Positions 33,955 through 45,449 of a stretch of DNA of 64,000 nt are shown here, in pieces. The notes below the pieces were generated by a model. The model was not told the DNA's origin, did not search any database, and saw only the letters and a list, made by a program, of their open reading frames with translations. Where the stretch lies: assembly GCF_949987515.2 (NCBI RefSeq), contig NC_082702.1, positions 51,057,600-51,121,599 on the forward strand. Reading direction: 5' to 3'. This stretch comes from Delphinus delphis (lineage: Eukaryota > Chordata > Mammalia > Artiodactyla > Delphinidae). Within the stretch, counting starts at the first letter, position 1, and every line of letters starts with the position of its first letter. The position numbers and the translations under genes were made by a program.

Positions 33955-34165
33955 TATCTAAAATGTATTAAGTGTTTATTATGGGCCAAGCAGTGTGCTG
34001 AAGGCTCTGTCTTCCTCATTAGGTGGGTTCCATTATGGTCTCTATTTTATGGAGGGAGGAACAGAGCCTTAGATAAAGTATCTTGCTCTGTGTGCTAGGC
34101 AAGCGGTGGGGCTGGGATGTAAACTCGGGTAGTCTGACCCCAGAAGTTCCACTTTTAATCACGTG
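33955..34165 (-). repeat. MIR SINE, antisense
   Basis: 'gtattaagtgtttattatgg', 'gccaagcagtgtgctgaagg', 'gtggggctgggatgtaaact' and 'gtctgaccccagaagttcca' match reverse-complement MIR. It lies 180 bp from the previous MIR in the same orientation. Confidence 0.8.
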
Positions 34166-35234
34166 ACTGCACCACACCCACACATACCCGCATCCACACA
34201 TCTTACAAGGCCTGCTTCCACCCAGAGGAGCTCTTAGAAGCAAAGCAGAGGTTGCTTGTAAAATTGATTTGTCCACATAGAACCTCACAAGGGCTGAGAA
34301 CCAGTTAAGTACACGCAAGCTCAGTGTATCCCAGAAAACAGCCATGACAAACAATCTTGAACCACAGCAGTGCCAGTGGTTGACCTTCAGGCTTCAGCTT
34401 CAGCTTTTTCGCTTGTCTTTATGGAGGGAAGAACTTTCCTTCCTGTTAAAACGATTTTCCTTTCATCTTTTCTGCAGAAGAAAACCCAGAACGGGCTTTT
34501 GGCGTTCACTTCAATGTGATGTGAGTTTTCGGGAAGCATGAGGGGCTCCGGTGTCACGCCAAGTGACAGATCTGCTGCCTTCTTTTCTTCCTCTTTCTTC
34601 CTTTCTTCCTCCCTCCCTCCCTTCCTTCCTTCCTACCTTCCTTACTCTCTTTCTCTCTTTTTCTTTTTTATCCCCCTGTGTGCAGCTTATGTGGGACATC
34701 TGGTTTTAAAAGTGTCGCAATTTTTAAACATATTATAATGCTCATGGGATCAGAATATCAACAGCTGTCCGCTGTGGTGAACCACACGTCTGGAAAACAT
34801 TCCTTGAAGCTGAGTTCTTAAATAAACATAAAGCATCTATAACACATGATGCCGAACAACACCCATTTGTAAACTGACTGTTTAGACCAGATGAGGTGCA
34901 AACAATGGTCTGACTGTGAAAGTGGGAAGGGGAGCGTAATTGTTTTTTAGCCCTGAGTTCCTCTGGAGATCCTGAGCCTCTGAGCCAAGACATCTGGGGG
35001 TGTTCACTAAAATACCTACCTGTGTCTCTTCCTCTCTCATTGCTGCTGGGGTCTGCTGGTTTTCACATTACTCCCTAACCATTATCTCTGGCCTATAGTT
35101 CATGGAAGTACTTTTTTCCCCTATTTTTTTTTCTTATATCAAGGTCTCTAGAAAAGTAAATGATACTTGACTTTACAGGTACTCCTTTGTCTCTCTTCTC
35201 TCTGGCTTCTGAAGTCTCTAGGAGAGAACTCTAC
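34166..35234. other. Unannotated stretch with pyrimidine tract
   Basis: No repeat recognised except the tttc/ttcc tract at 34578-34672. No gene seen. Confidence 0.4.
34578..34672. repeat. Pyrimidine-rich (TTCC/CTTT)n tract
   Basis: Irregular cttcc, ccctcc and tctttct units run for about 95 bases. Translations of it are low-complexity shadows. Confidence 0.9.
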
Positions 35235-35301
35235 ATACACACACACACACACACACACAGAGATATACACACGTGTGTATGTGTGTGTGTGTGTGTGTGT
35301 G
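35235..35301. repeat. Facing (CA)n and (TG)n tracts
   Basis: About 12 CA units (35235-35258), a short linker that holds the palindrome atacacacgtgtgtat, and about 12 TG units (to 35301) form one long imperfect inverted repeat. It could fold as a hairpin or cruciform or adopt Z-DNA. Confidence 0.9.
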
Positions 35302-35307
35302 AGACTT

Positions 35308-35505
35308 CCCAACATTTATTGAGCCGTATTTGTACCAGGCACCATTCTAAGTCCTTTCCATGTATTAAACAAATTAATCTTCCAAACAACTCATGGTACA
35401 AATACTACCATTATTCTCAGTTTACAGATGAACAAAATGGGGCACAGAGAGGTTAGGTAACTTGATCAAAATCACACACCTTGTACATGGTGCTGGATTA
35501 AGTAT
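35308..35505 (-). repeat. MIR SINE, antisense
   Basis: 'ccaacatttattgagccgta', 'ttgtaccaggcaccattcta', 'ctcagtttacagatgaacaa' and 'ggcacagagaggttaggtaa' give one of the best-preserved MIRs here. Confidence 0.85.
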
Positions 35506-35612
35506 CATACATAATTAAAGCTAGGAACCATTTCCCCAGAGTATGATCAGGGTTCTATTTAAGGTATTAGGAGCGGTAGAGTACCATGTTTTTAGTAAAC
35601 TAAATCAAGATA

Positions 35613-35680
35613 TCGGGTTGGTCAAGAAGTTCATCTGAGTTTTCTGCACCATCCTGAAGGAACTTTTTTGGCCAACCCAA
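35613..35680. mobile_element. 68-bp mariner-type MITE
   Basis: The left end tcgggttggtcaagaagttc pairs with the right end gaacttttttggccaaccca as imperfect inverted repeats around a core of about 27 bp. TA dinucleotides flank it exactly (35611-35612 and 35681-35682), the mark of Tc1/mariner insertion. The 'gggttggccaaaaagttcg' theme is that of short cetartiodactyl mariner derivatives. It encodes nothing. Confidence 0.85.
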
Positions 35681-35682
35681 TA

Positions 35683-36580
35683 TATAATTTTACAAGTACA
35701 GGTGTCCTTATGGGGCTCCATGGGACAGGATAATGTGAAGAGCTCTTGACAAAGTTTTATACTTTTTCCATGGAATAATGTGGATGATACAAAAGGCTCC
35801 AGGTCAAAGTTGGTTAGGAGTAAGACTGTCTCATAACAGCTAAGAAAAAAAAAAACCTAAGTAAGTTATCTAGATGTGAGTATGGATATTAATTCTGCCC
35901 CCTCTTTAAATGACCTATCAATAAAATGGGGTAGGAGAGAGAGGCCAAAATCATGGTTATTTTTTTATTTAAATTTTTAAAATGAACTTCTTAGCTATCT
36001 ATCATAGTTCAGCTAAAATGTAAAAAGTATATATGGGACGGGGTGTGATTCAAAGTGCATCATGGCTTACATGTGATAAAGTGTTATTTACAGTGCATAT
36101 AGTATTCCATGTCTTCATGCTACACTTGGTTCCTGAACTATGAAAAGAGATGTGAACAGTTCTTAAATATGCTCTTTCAATCACATTTATCATTAATTCC
36201 AAAGGGTTATGGGTACTGACTGTATCAGTCTCTGTGCTACCTGAGCACTTGATTTCCTTGACCTAAAGTTTGGTGTTGTGGCCTCAATAAGTATATAGAT
36301 CTGACTTGGGCAATGTTTTCCCCCGCGGGGTACAAGGCAACTTGTATAAATGGCTCAGCATATTTGAACTGGACTCACACAGCCCTACTTAGGGAAACAT
36401 GGCATCTTTCTCAAGCTCACATTTTCACCTTGATGTTAATTCTGCTGCAGAAAGGCTCTCACCTCCTCCCCAGTGTAAAGTCAAAATCTACATTTAAATG
36501 GACACATTGCAGGCAGTACAGTCCAGGGAAAGCTAGTAAACACAAACCCTGCTGCAATTTAACTGGAAATAAGCTCTGGT
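35683..36580. other. AT-rich unannotated stretch
   Basis: No repeat recognised and no gene seen. An A run lies at 35846-35856. Confidence 0.4.
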
Positions 36581-36830
36581 AAGAAAGAAGGAAGGAAGGA
36601 AGGAAGGAAGGAAGGAAGGAAGGAAGGAAGGAAGGAAGGGAGGGAGGGAGGGAAGGAAGGAAGGGAGGGAGGGAGGGAGGGAGGGAGGGAAGGAAGGAAG
36701 AAAGAAAGAAAGAAAGAGAAAGGAAGGAAGGAAGGAAGGAAGGAAGGAAGGAAGGAAGAAAGAAAGAAAGAAAGGAAGAAAGAAAGAAAGGAAGAAAGAA
36801 AGGGAAAGGAAGGAAGGAAGGAAAAGAAAT
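36581..36830 (+). repeat. ~250-bp (GGAA)n/(GAAA)n purine tract
   Basis: Ggaa units dominate, with blocks of ggga (36638-36690) and gaaa (36700-36800). The strand is pure purine, so triplex (H-DNA) folding is possible. The 190-codon antisense frame over it is an artefact of the repeat. Confidence 0.97.
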
Positions 36831-38094
36831 GGCATGTGAAGTGGTCTGTGAATTTCTGTTGGGAAAAGTGGAAAACCAAGCGAAACAAAAACAAAAGGAC
36901 AGTGATATGGAAAAATTCCAATGAACAGAATGTTTTCTACTATCCGGGTGTTTCACTGTAATAAAGCCATATTCTAGGTACGAATATGATGAGCTTATCT
37001 TTGAATTAAAACAACAACAGAAAGAAAACAAGGGCAGATATGAGGGTGGTTTTTTATACTCATATTTCTAAACCTCATAAAATATTAGTAGCTGAATCAG
37101 CTATAAAAATTAATAGCTCCAGATTCTATTGTGTTACTCTCTTCAATTTCATTTTATCGCCATTCTTTTTTTTTCCTTCCTCTCTTTCAGGTTTTGCCTT
37201 TCTATCTTCCTAAGGTGTTTGGGGTACCAGTGTTTATGAGCTTTATAAGTTTGATAAGACATGTAAGGCAGAATTTCTAACAAATAGGACAGAACAAAAG
37301 CCCGTCTGAATTCTTACATTCGATTTTCTGTGGTACAGTTAGATTGTGATAACAGATCAAGAAAACATTGTCAAAAAGGAAAGAAAAAACATTCTGGCCT
37401 TCATTACCGAGTTCGTTGCAAACTCACTTTTTCTTTCTTTCAACCTTTTTTTTTTTTCTTTTTTAATAGCAAGACTGAAACTTCCAATTTCCTCAGGCCC
37501 CACCTGGCCTTTTAAAATGTTTTCAGGCCGCTGTGAACACCAAACTCAATTCTGAATTTCATTTACATAATATAATTTTTACCATCAATTAATCGATCGA
37601 TTGCATTTAAATTCCTAAAAGTACCAATGAGTAACAACTACCCCCGGGTGCTGTAAAAAGTTAATTTCCAAACACAAAGGCCACTTTGACTTTCAAAAAG
37701 CCGAACTGAGTTTCCCATTTGAGTCAACACCCACACCCCACCCCCCTGGCCAAATTTTCCTGAGAGTTATTTCCTTCAAACAATGAAGGAAAGCACCAGG
37801 GTTCTGAGGCCAGGAAGGTGAATTGAGTGACCTGTAGTGACCTGTCTCTGGAAGAGTCTATGTATCCGACCTGGGTTCATCATGAATGCTACTGTGGCAG
37901 GGGATGCCTTTCTTGGATACAGAATGGCCATCCACGTACAGTCATAAAACGACTGGTCAGGTGACCCAGATGACCCAGCACCTGGATATTGGAATTAGGC
38001 TGGGCACTCAAACAGTGAATCCAAGGCCAAATGTACGACAGGTGTTCAATAAATAAACAGAGCATCAGGATGAACCAGGCACGACAGTTTTTGG
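36831..38094. other. Repeat-poor block of 1.26 kb
   Basis: The part at 37570-37760 has 'atcaattaatcgatcgattg', 'catttaaattc' and 'aggccactttgactttcaaa', a cluster of AT-rich homeodomain-like words. A possible L2 terminus lies near 38030-38065 ('gtgttcaataaataaacaga'). No exon is seen. Confidence 0.45.
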
Positions 38095-38270
38095 AATGAG
38101 AAGACCTGCGTTAGAGACCCTGTTCTACGATGAACATGCTGGTTGGCCCCGGGCAAGCAAGCCGCCTAACTTCTTTCTAGACGATATTGCCTATCTTCCA
38201 GACATTGTTGCCACAACGTAGTGACGGACATAGAAGCGCTTTGTGAAGCCAGGGGCGGATGGAGCAGTGG
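38095..38270 (+). repeat. MIR SINE
   Basis: 'gagaagacctgcgttagaga', 'gccccgggcaagcaagccgc' and 'gacatagaagcgctttgtga' follow MIR, strongly diverged. Confidence 0.6.
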
Positions 38271-38554
38271 TTGTTGCTGCTATAGATACAGGTGTGTTAG
38301 GGAAATGTTTTCTGTCCTCTGTTTGCTGGGTTGGTTTGGCTGCGAATGAATCAAGTAGACAAATGCTCCCGCATCAGTTCATCCTGAACTTAGCCTTTTA
38401 GGCATCCAATTGATTGTTTCAACCTTAGCTGTAGATAAATAGTAAATAATAGCTCAGTTATGGACCCTCAGGAGATACAGCCCGGTTATTTATAATAACC
38501 AAAGTAGCCAAGCTATTAGAAAATGAATGAATTTAGGATCTGTAATAAGTGCCG

Positions 38555-38752
38555 GCTTGGGCCATGCCTGTTTCCTGCACTACTGTCATTCACATGTCTG
38601 TCTCCCTGACAAAACTGAACTCCTGGAAGACAGAGACCAGGACTCATCCATCCTGGGATAGCCTCCTTCGGTTCCCCCCACCCAAGCACCTAGCACTGGT
38701 CCTGGCTATAGCTGGTGCTCAATAAATGTTTGGTGAGTGAATGGACAAATGA
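38555..38752 (+). repeat. L2 LINE 3' end
   Basis: 'gtctgtctccctgacaaaac', 'gaactcctggaagacagaga', 'agcacctagcactggtcctg' and 'gctggtgctcaataaatgtt' match the L2 terminus. Confidence 0.85.
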
Positions 38753-39444
38753 TGGGAGAAACATAAAACCAATGAGGTGGAATCTAATTCCACAGCCTGC
38801 AAATCAAAATCAGACTGCAAATGGAGGTCATTTTCACAGGGATATATCCCAGCGTCATGTGCAGTTAATCAGAACACAGTGATTTTTTTTCATAAGCATA
38901 AGACAGATTATATATTTTTTTCACATGGCCCCTAAATAGCATCCTCTCCAACTAATTTCAAAACCAAATGGGATGCTTGAAACACCAAGTCGAATGCTGA
39001 TGTGGGCTGGCGTGTGGATAATTCACAAAGGCTGCATCTTCAGAGCCATGACACAGTCAGGCGTGGCCAGAGAGTTAGTGGAATTGATGGTGTCCTCGTG
39101 GCTGTAAAATTGTCCCAAATTTTCCAGCAAATTGCTCTAGCCAGGGTGCCTTGAACTGGACAGCCCCAAACACAATTCTTCTCCACATGGCCCCAACTTG
39201 AGACTATTGCTTAGGTGGCAGAACGCACAGCAGAATGTGCATTAAAAGTTAGTCTATTTACCAGTTTCACAACCCAATCAATTGACTCTGAGGGGAGTCT
39301 AATGTAGACCTGTGTATAACTTTGGCTTCCCTGTAATTCTTCGGTCCCGATTCACATACGGGAATAATATTCTCCATGCAGTTGTAGTTTATTGAGTCAA
39401 CACAGCCCCTAAGGTTGTCCCATTTGGAGGGCTTTGGGGAGGCA
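38753..39444. other. Repeat-poor block, possible conserved noncoding DNA
   Basis: No repeat recognised. 'tcataagcataagacagatt', 'caactaatttcaaaacc' and 'gtggataattcacaaagg' are AT-rich words of the kind seen in regulatory sequence. This is impression only. Confidence 0.35.
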
Positions 39445-39720
39445 CAGTCCAGTGGATATATTCAGAGCACGTCTCTTGCTTTCACCCCAGGCTGCCTGGG
39501 TGAAAATCTGAGCTCTACTACCTCCCAGCTGTGTGACCTTGGGCAAGTGACTTAGCCTCTCAGTGTCAGTATTGTTATCTATAAAATGGAGATGACATCA
39601 TTAAAAGCACCTATCTCCAAGGATTGCTGTAAGGATTATATGAGCTGATGTGGAAGAAGTACATAGACAGAACATTCCCTAACACAGAGTGAACACTGCA
39701 TAAGTGTTTGCTCTTAGAAT
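39445..39720 (+). repeat. MIR SINE, near full length
   Basis: It has the tRNA-like head 'cagtccagtggatatattca', 'ctcccagctgtgtgaccttg', 'ggcaagtgacttagcctctc', 'ctataaaatggagatgacat' and a tail 'agtgaacactgcataagtgt'. Confidence 0.9.
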
Positions 39721-40910
39721 CAGACTACATTGAAAGCCACATTTGTAAAAAACTATTGAACCTATATCTGCTTTTTGAAAACAAACCATAAAAACACTCT
39801 TCCACTCAATTGCTCTTAAATCTAAAATTGATACCTTAATGCTGTTGAATATCTGCTGCAAAGCTGCTTCCCCAAATGACAAAAGCTGCTATTTCCCAGG
39901 GGATGTGTGAGGGCGTTTCACAGGACATGCAAAGCCACATGCAGAACACGTGTGTTTTTTCAAAGGCAGGAACAAACAAAATCTCACTGTGCATCTTGCA
40001 GCTAAAATTTTACTTGACAACTTGGAAAAGGAATGACAAACAGCAACCACTTTTTATATATTAATATAAAATATATCCACAAAAGTGGATCTATTGTGGA
40101 ATGATGTGGAAAATGCCATGAATTTTCAGGTTACAGGAGCTCTTGAAGAAAGAGCTTTTGAGTCTGGATTTCTGCTTTGAGTTTTTCCATGCATGGACCC
40201 TACCCCTCAGCCCAACAGATGTCTTGGGAGTGCGGCCCCGAGATGCCAGGAGAGGAACCTGGCAAAGACTGCCTGGGTCAATGCTTCTCAAACTCAATGT
40301 GAATAACAGTTTTTAAAAATTTTTATATTTATTTCAGACTAATAATTATATAAACTACAACAAAAATGAATTATCTAAAAAAGAAATGAAGGAACGAAAT
40401 ATACACATTACAAGCCCCATTTTTAAAACTATTAGGTCAAGCAGACAAAATTACTGTCAAATTGCTACAAAATTTCCTAAATGTGGACTTTCTAACACTA
40501 CACTTACCTGGTTGTGAACTGGTAAGAACTGTTTGAATTCCAGGCCATACTTAAATAGCTGCCCCAAGAGATTTGAGCCTTGCTGAGTGAGCAATGGAGC
40601 TCTGTATGGCCACGGAGTTCAGCCTTCTCACTAATTAATTTCATCCTTGTGCAAAATACCGAATCATGTTAAAGCAGCAATGAGCTTCCCTGACTCCCCG
40701 TTGGTGGCTCAGGCAGGGTGGGACCTGGACCACCCCCTCAGCAGGATGTACTGGGGTTCTCAGCATCCCCAAGGTCCTTGCCTCAGTTTCATCAATTACT
40801 GGATCTGAGAGATACAACTTGCTAACATCTCTCTCTGAAGGTCAGAAGCCATCCGGAAATGAACAAGTACCAGGAGGTTAATTTTATGATTTGGGGAGTT
40901 CATTCCAGTA
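39721..40910. other. AT-rich unannotated stretch
   Basis: A-rich sequence at 40370-40480 has no match that I know. No gene seen. Confidence 0.4.
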
Positions 40911-41035
40911 CAGTGGATCTCGACCTTTCTGAGAATTCATTAGAAGCTGAAGCCTTTCCCACTAAAAAGAACCCAGAGGCCCAGGCCCACACTCCTGTAT
41001 GTAAGTAAAGGGGTTCAGTGATGGTCTGAGACCCA
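40911..41035 (+). mobile_element. Possible MER5-type fragment
   Basis: It starts cagtggatctcgacctttct and includes 'attcattagaagctgaagcc' and 'cccagaggcccaggcccaca', as in the left part of MER5-like elements. No right end is visible. Confidence 0.4.
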
Positions 41036-41779
41036 CCCAGATGTCCCAGTGTACAAACCCCAACTTTAGGGTTAGTGTAGACTATTTAACTAAAATGGAC
41101 ATTGATAAACAGCCCTGCCAGGAGGTATTTCCACCTTCTCTGGATGCTTTTATTGCCATATTCACTGTTACACTTTCTCACTTCTCACCCCCTCTGGCCA
41201 GCCTGACTCTACTCCTGTCCTTGCAGCTCCACAGTGCGAGGGTCTCGGTCTCGCAGGCCTGGAAGGGGCAATGATGTGATTAGCCCTGTCTGCTTTCTCA
41301 TTGATTCTGGAAGCAAACCAGGCCTGCTCAGGACAACTTCTCCATGGTGGTGTAGCCCCTGAGACTGGCAGACAGGTGGGTCCCAGCCTTCCCTCATGAG
41401 GTAGCGTCTTCCGCAGCTGACAACTCCTCCCAAGCTCAGAAGTTGTTTAATGATGGGCTTCAGGTGGGGGTTAGGTAAGAGATGGTATTACTAAGAGGAG
41501 GGCTCAGAGCTACAATTTCCAAATGCTTGGGAGGTACTTTGAAAGCCAAGAACCATTTCAGAAACAGTGATTTTTAAACCTTGCCCACCTAGCCAGGATG
41601 TTTCAACTCAGGAGGCTGAGCTAAACACAGTCAAGTAGTTAGAACATCGACTTGGGCTGAGAGGTAGTATCCTAGACATTGATAGCTGCCTACCTAATAT
41701 CTGCTGCCCCATTTGTCTTTCCTAACTGTACCCCGATTTTGCTCAGATACAACACAATATGATAAAAACTTGTACTTGT
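41036..41779. other. Unannotated stretch, no gene seen
   Basis: No repeat or exon recognised. Confidence 0.4.
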
Positions 41780-42003
41780 CATGCACCAAGACTGTCAAAG
41801 AGCCTGGCATTTATTGATTTGTTCAGTCCTCACAACCACCCAATGAAGTGGGCACATTATTATCTCTATCACACAGATCAGGAAACTGAGGCACAGAGAA
41901 ATCAATAATATGCCCAAAGACATACAGCTACTAAGTGGCACAGGCATGATTTGAATCCCAGCGTTCTGACTCTGGAGTCCAAGCATGCTATACTACCTTC
42001 ATC
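41780..42003 (-). repeat. MIR SINE, antisense
   Basis: 'ctcacaaccacccaatgaag', 'gatcaggaaactgaggcaca', 'catacagctactaagtggca' and 'catgctatactacc' span nearly the full MIR. Confidence 0.9.
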
Positions 42004-42577
42004 CCATTCCCAGCTCTAGTGGTGGGTCTTGTCTAGTTTAAGCCAATCAGAGCATGGCATTTTCATGTTGATTGCTGTTGGTCTGGTCAGACACGTGACC
42101 TGAGATGGACCAATCAGATGGAAGGAAGGGCTGTAGCCTGCAACTGGGAACAAGGAAGTATGGTGCTCCCTACTGTTACATCCCTCGGGTAACTCATGCC
42201 AACGCTGGTGATAGAAGAGCAGAAAAATGGAGAAATGATCCAAGGCCTTTTTGACATCACTGACCACCGAATCAACTAGTTCCGGAATCTGCCCTACTTC
42301 TGGACAATATGTGATATACAAAATAATGCATTTTCCTATTGCTTAATTCTAAAAACATTCAAAATGATATAGATGAGTTTTAGAAATCTATCAGAGTGGG
42401 CCTTGACTGAAGGCCAGGATGAAAACTTCTGGGAGTCACAGAATACCAGATTAGGTTGAGGATGCCCTATCAGAGACTAACTCCCAAGTCTTTAGGGAGA
42501 GCTTATCTGTATGGCAGTTCTCAAGCCCATGGTTGCTCCTTTCACTTATTATTACCTGGTATGTGTCTATGCATATG

Positions 42578-42579
<2 letters not shown>
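42004..42579. other. Unannotated stretch, no gene seen
   Basis: No repeat recognised; a 101-codon antisense frame (42016-42321) has no known similarity. Confidence 0.4.
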
Positions 42580-42609
<30 letters not shown>

Positions 42610-42637
42610 TGTATGTGTGTGTGTGTGTGTGTGTGTT
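42580..42637 (+). repeat. Compound (ATGT)n(GT)n microsatellite
   Basis: About eight tatg units pass directly into about ten GT units. A compound structure of this kind usually varies in length between individuals. Confidence 0.95.
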
Positions 42638-43275
42638 TAGATATGCACACGTGCATACATCTGATCACGCTCCTTAAAAGGCATGGGGGCAAAGACGGGA
42701 GTTGGGGAATTTACCTCTTGGCTTCATTGGGCTTCTATTAGCAGTTCTAGTGAAGGCCGAATAACTTATCAAGAATCCTACAACTAGTAAATGTCAGAGC
42801 CATTTACACATGCAGGTATGTGTTTTCAAAGACCACAATTAGCCACTATACTTCCTTCTTAGATCAAGTTCCCCTGAAGCAGAGCCTGAGACAGGGTTAA
42901 GGCACATGATTTGTTGAAGGAGGGAGGGAACGAGGGAACAAGACAGGGCAAGAGAAAAAGCTAAGCAAGGATGTGGCTGCAGCTGGAGTCTAGTTCTAGC
43001 TTAATCCCAGTAGAAGCTCTGGAATAAGAATTGCACCAAAGAATTGGTCCAGCTGGGGGTGGACCCTTACCCCAAGGTACCCCTGTGTCAATCAGTAGGT
43101 CAATGGGCTGTCCCCTGGGCAGGGAGGAGTGCAGGGAAGATGGTGCAACCTTGGCAAGGGGGCTCCAGTTGGCTGAGAAGGGAACAGCTTTCAGCCCTTA
43201 GCAGTCAGCATAGCAGCTGGGGGACAGATGCAATGGCCTGGTTAGAGGATCTGGAAGGAGAACCGTCAAAATCTA
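42638..43275. other. Unannotated, possible old repeat
   Basis: The block 'cccctgaagcagagcctgag' and 'gcacatgatttgttgaagg' (42870-42920) has the look of an old interspersed repeat, but I cannot name it. No gene seen. Confidence 0.35.
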
Positions 43276-43433
43276 TAGGGAACTATATTCTATATCCTGT
43301 GATAAACCATAATGGAAAATAATACGGCAAAGAATGTATTTATATGTATGACTAAGTCACTTTGCTGTACAGCAGTAATTAATACAACATTGTAAATCGA
43401 CTATACTTCAATAAAAAATAAATAAAAATTTAA
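43276..43433 (+). mobile_element. 5'-truncated L1 3' end, 158 bp
   Basis: 'gggaactatattctatatcc', 'cactttgctgtacagcagta' and 'ttgtaaatcgactatacttc' mark the L1 3' UTR. The 8-bp duplication aaaatcta flanks it exactly (43268-43275 and 43434-43441). Confidence 0.9.
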
Positions 43434-43444
43434 AAAATCTACTA

Positions 43445-43690
43445 TGGCTTCTATCCGTACATGCTAGTCTCTCGGTCTGGAAGGCCCTTTCCCAACTTTT
43501 CCACGCACACGCAAAGGCACACACACCTCCTCCATGACTCTTTATCTCCTCCTGTCCCTCAAGGAAATGGCCTGTATCTTATTTCTCTCAAATCAACATC
43601 CCAGAACTGCACACAACCGCCATGTCCCTCCAGCACTCAGCAGATGCCTGGCACAGAGCAGAGGCTTCAATAAATGTTTGTGGGATGCAT
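43445..43690 (+). repeat. L2 LINE 3' end
   Basis: 'cttctatccgtacatgctag', 'agcactcagcagatgcctgg', 'cacagagcagaggcttcaat' and 'aaatgtttgtgggatgcatg' follow L2. The L1 entered just upstream of it. Confidence 0.75.
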
Positions 43691-44102
43691 GAATGGAGAA
43701 ATGAATGGATTTCATGAATCCACATGCTGCTAATTTGGAATTTGTGATACTTTGGAGACAGAATATTTATTGAGTAAAAGTTTGGAAAAAATACTCTAAC
43801 TCGGGCTTTTACTGCTTATGTAGTTGATTACTGAGGAATGCAAGTTTCTAGACCTCCTTCCCCACCCCATTACTTTCCACGTTTTATAATATGCAGAATA
43901 ATTATAACTTGGGAAACTGTGTTTCTTTTAAAGAAACAGCCAACCTCTGCTCTAATTAGACCTCTTGGTTAATTTGGAAGAGTTTTCTTCACTCCTGGAC
44001 CTCCCTCCCATCCCCTACTCCTTAAATCCAAACTAAATTTCACAACACTTGGTGAATGAGAATTTCACTTTTAGTTCAGCTTCTATAGAATACCTGAGGA
44101 TG

Positions 44103-44382
44103 GGGACTTCCCTGGTGGTGCAGTGGTTAAGAATCCGCCTGCTTATGCTGGGGACACAGGTTCAATCCCTGGTCCGGGAAGATCCCACATGCCACGGAGC
44201 AACTAAGCCTGTGTGCCACAACTACCGAGCCTGTGTGCCACAACTACTGAAGCCCACCTACCTACAGCTCATGCACCGCAAAGAAGAGTAGCCCCCACTC
44301 ACCACAGCTAGAGAAAGCCTGCGTGCACCAACGAAGAACCAACACAGTCAAAAAAAAAAAAAAAAGGATCATTAAAAAAAAA
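44103..44382 (+). mobile_element. CHR-type tRNA SINE, long form
   Basis: It starts 'gggacttccctggtggtgca', has the head 'caggttcaatccctggtccg', 'gccacaactaccgagcctg' units and 'ctagagaaagcctgcgtgca', and ends in two A-rich runs. Exact 16-bp duplications agaatacctgaggatg flank it (44087-44102 and 44383-44398). Confidence 0.95.
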
Positions 44383-44589
44383 AGAATACCTGAGGATGAA
44401 TGGTAGGACACAGATGATTCCAAAGCAAGTTGGTTCCCTCAGCAAAATGCAAGAACAAAAATGATGCTAAAACTTGGTTATTGATTTAGCTTGTCTTCCA
44501 TTTGATATCCAGACATTTAGGAAAGGGAGAGATGATGCAGCCATTCTGATGCTGCTTAAGTTTGAGAACCACTGGCCCGGTTGTTAGGC

Positions 44590-44720
44590 ATCGGGCAGAC
44601 CTTGTCTGTATCCTCACCTGCAACTCGGCAGCCTATGAACCATCTCCCTAGCACTCACTCTCTCTGTTTGTAAAGTGTGGATACACTGGTGTTGCTGTGT
44701 GAGTTCATGAGTCTAATATA
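44590..44720 (+). repeat. MIR fragment
   Basis: 'gtctgtatcctcacctgcaa', 'gaaccatctccctagcactc' and 'tctgtttgtaaagtgtggat' resemble the MIR core. A MER5-like right end 'agtttgagaaccactgg' lies just before it (44559-44576). Confidence 0.5.
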
Positions 44721-45449
44721 CGTCCAGCTCTCAATACAGCTCTGGGTACAGACTGCCTTCTCCATCATTCCTACATTATGGGCAGAAGAAAGAAAAACAT
44801 GGAGACCAGAATAAGTCCTAACATTTTCTCTGTGCTTGGATCGGGAGGCCAGAATAAGGGAGTAAAAGGGGCGGTTCGGGATAACAGGGAAAGGTGAGGG
44901 CCTACGATCCAGGATACAGGGAGAAGGGAGAGATTCCTGGGAAGTTCTGAGGACCCAAGAAGTGTGTACTGAGCTAATGCTGGGTCCTTCACAGCGTTGG
45001 GGGCTGGAGATCAGAGGCGAACAAGATGGACATAGGTCCCCAGCTCTCCTCGGAGGGACTTTAGCAGATGGGGTGGCAATTGTGTTTGCTAAAGCCAGCA
45101 TCCCATACAGGATTACCATGGCAGGGGGCACCCAAGCCATTTCTTTGCAGAGAATAGATCTATAGGTTCCAATGAACAAACATCGAAGCCAGAAGATTTC
45201 TGTGGGTGGAAGGGCGGGGCTGTGGGGTGGTCAGGCGCCCATCACCTTAGCTTGCTGGGGTGGTCGGAGTGACTTGTTAGGATAATGTTTCTCCTCCCTT
45301 CCTAGTAGCACCATGCGTGCTCCTCAACCTGAGTCCCCAGTTCTTCATTCCCAGCCTTTCCCCAAGCGCTTGACTCAGAGAATTCATTCCAAAATACGGA
45401 GGATACGTTGAAATTTGGGACATCAGAGAATGAACAATGAACAAAGAAT
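44721..45449. other. Unannotated stretch, no gene seen
   Basis: A 174-codon antisense frame (44655-45179) is open but shows no known domain and overlaps the MIR. I treat it as chance. Confidence 0.4.

Noticed and set aside
36459..37031. 190-codon antisense open frame rich in Phe, Leu, Pro and Ser
   Set aside because: It is the translation of the GGAA/GAAA purine tract.
44655..45179. 174-codon antisense open frame
   Set aside because: No domain recognised, overlaps a MIR-like fragment, no splice context.
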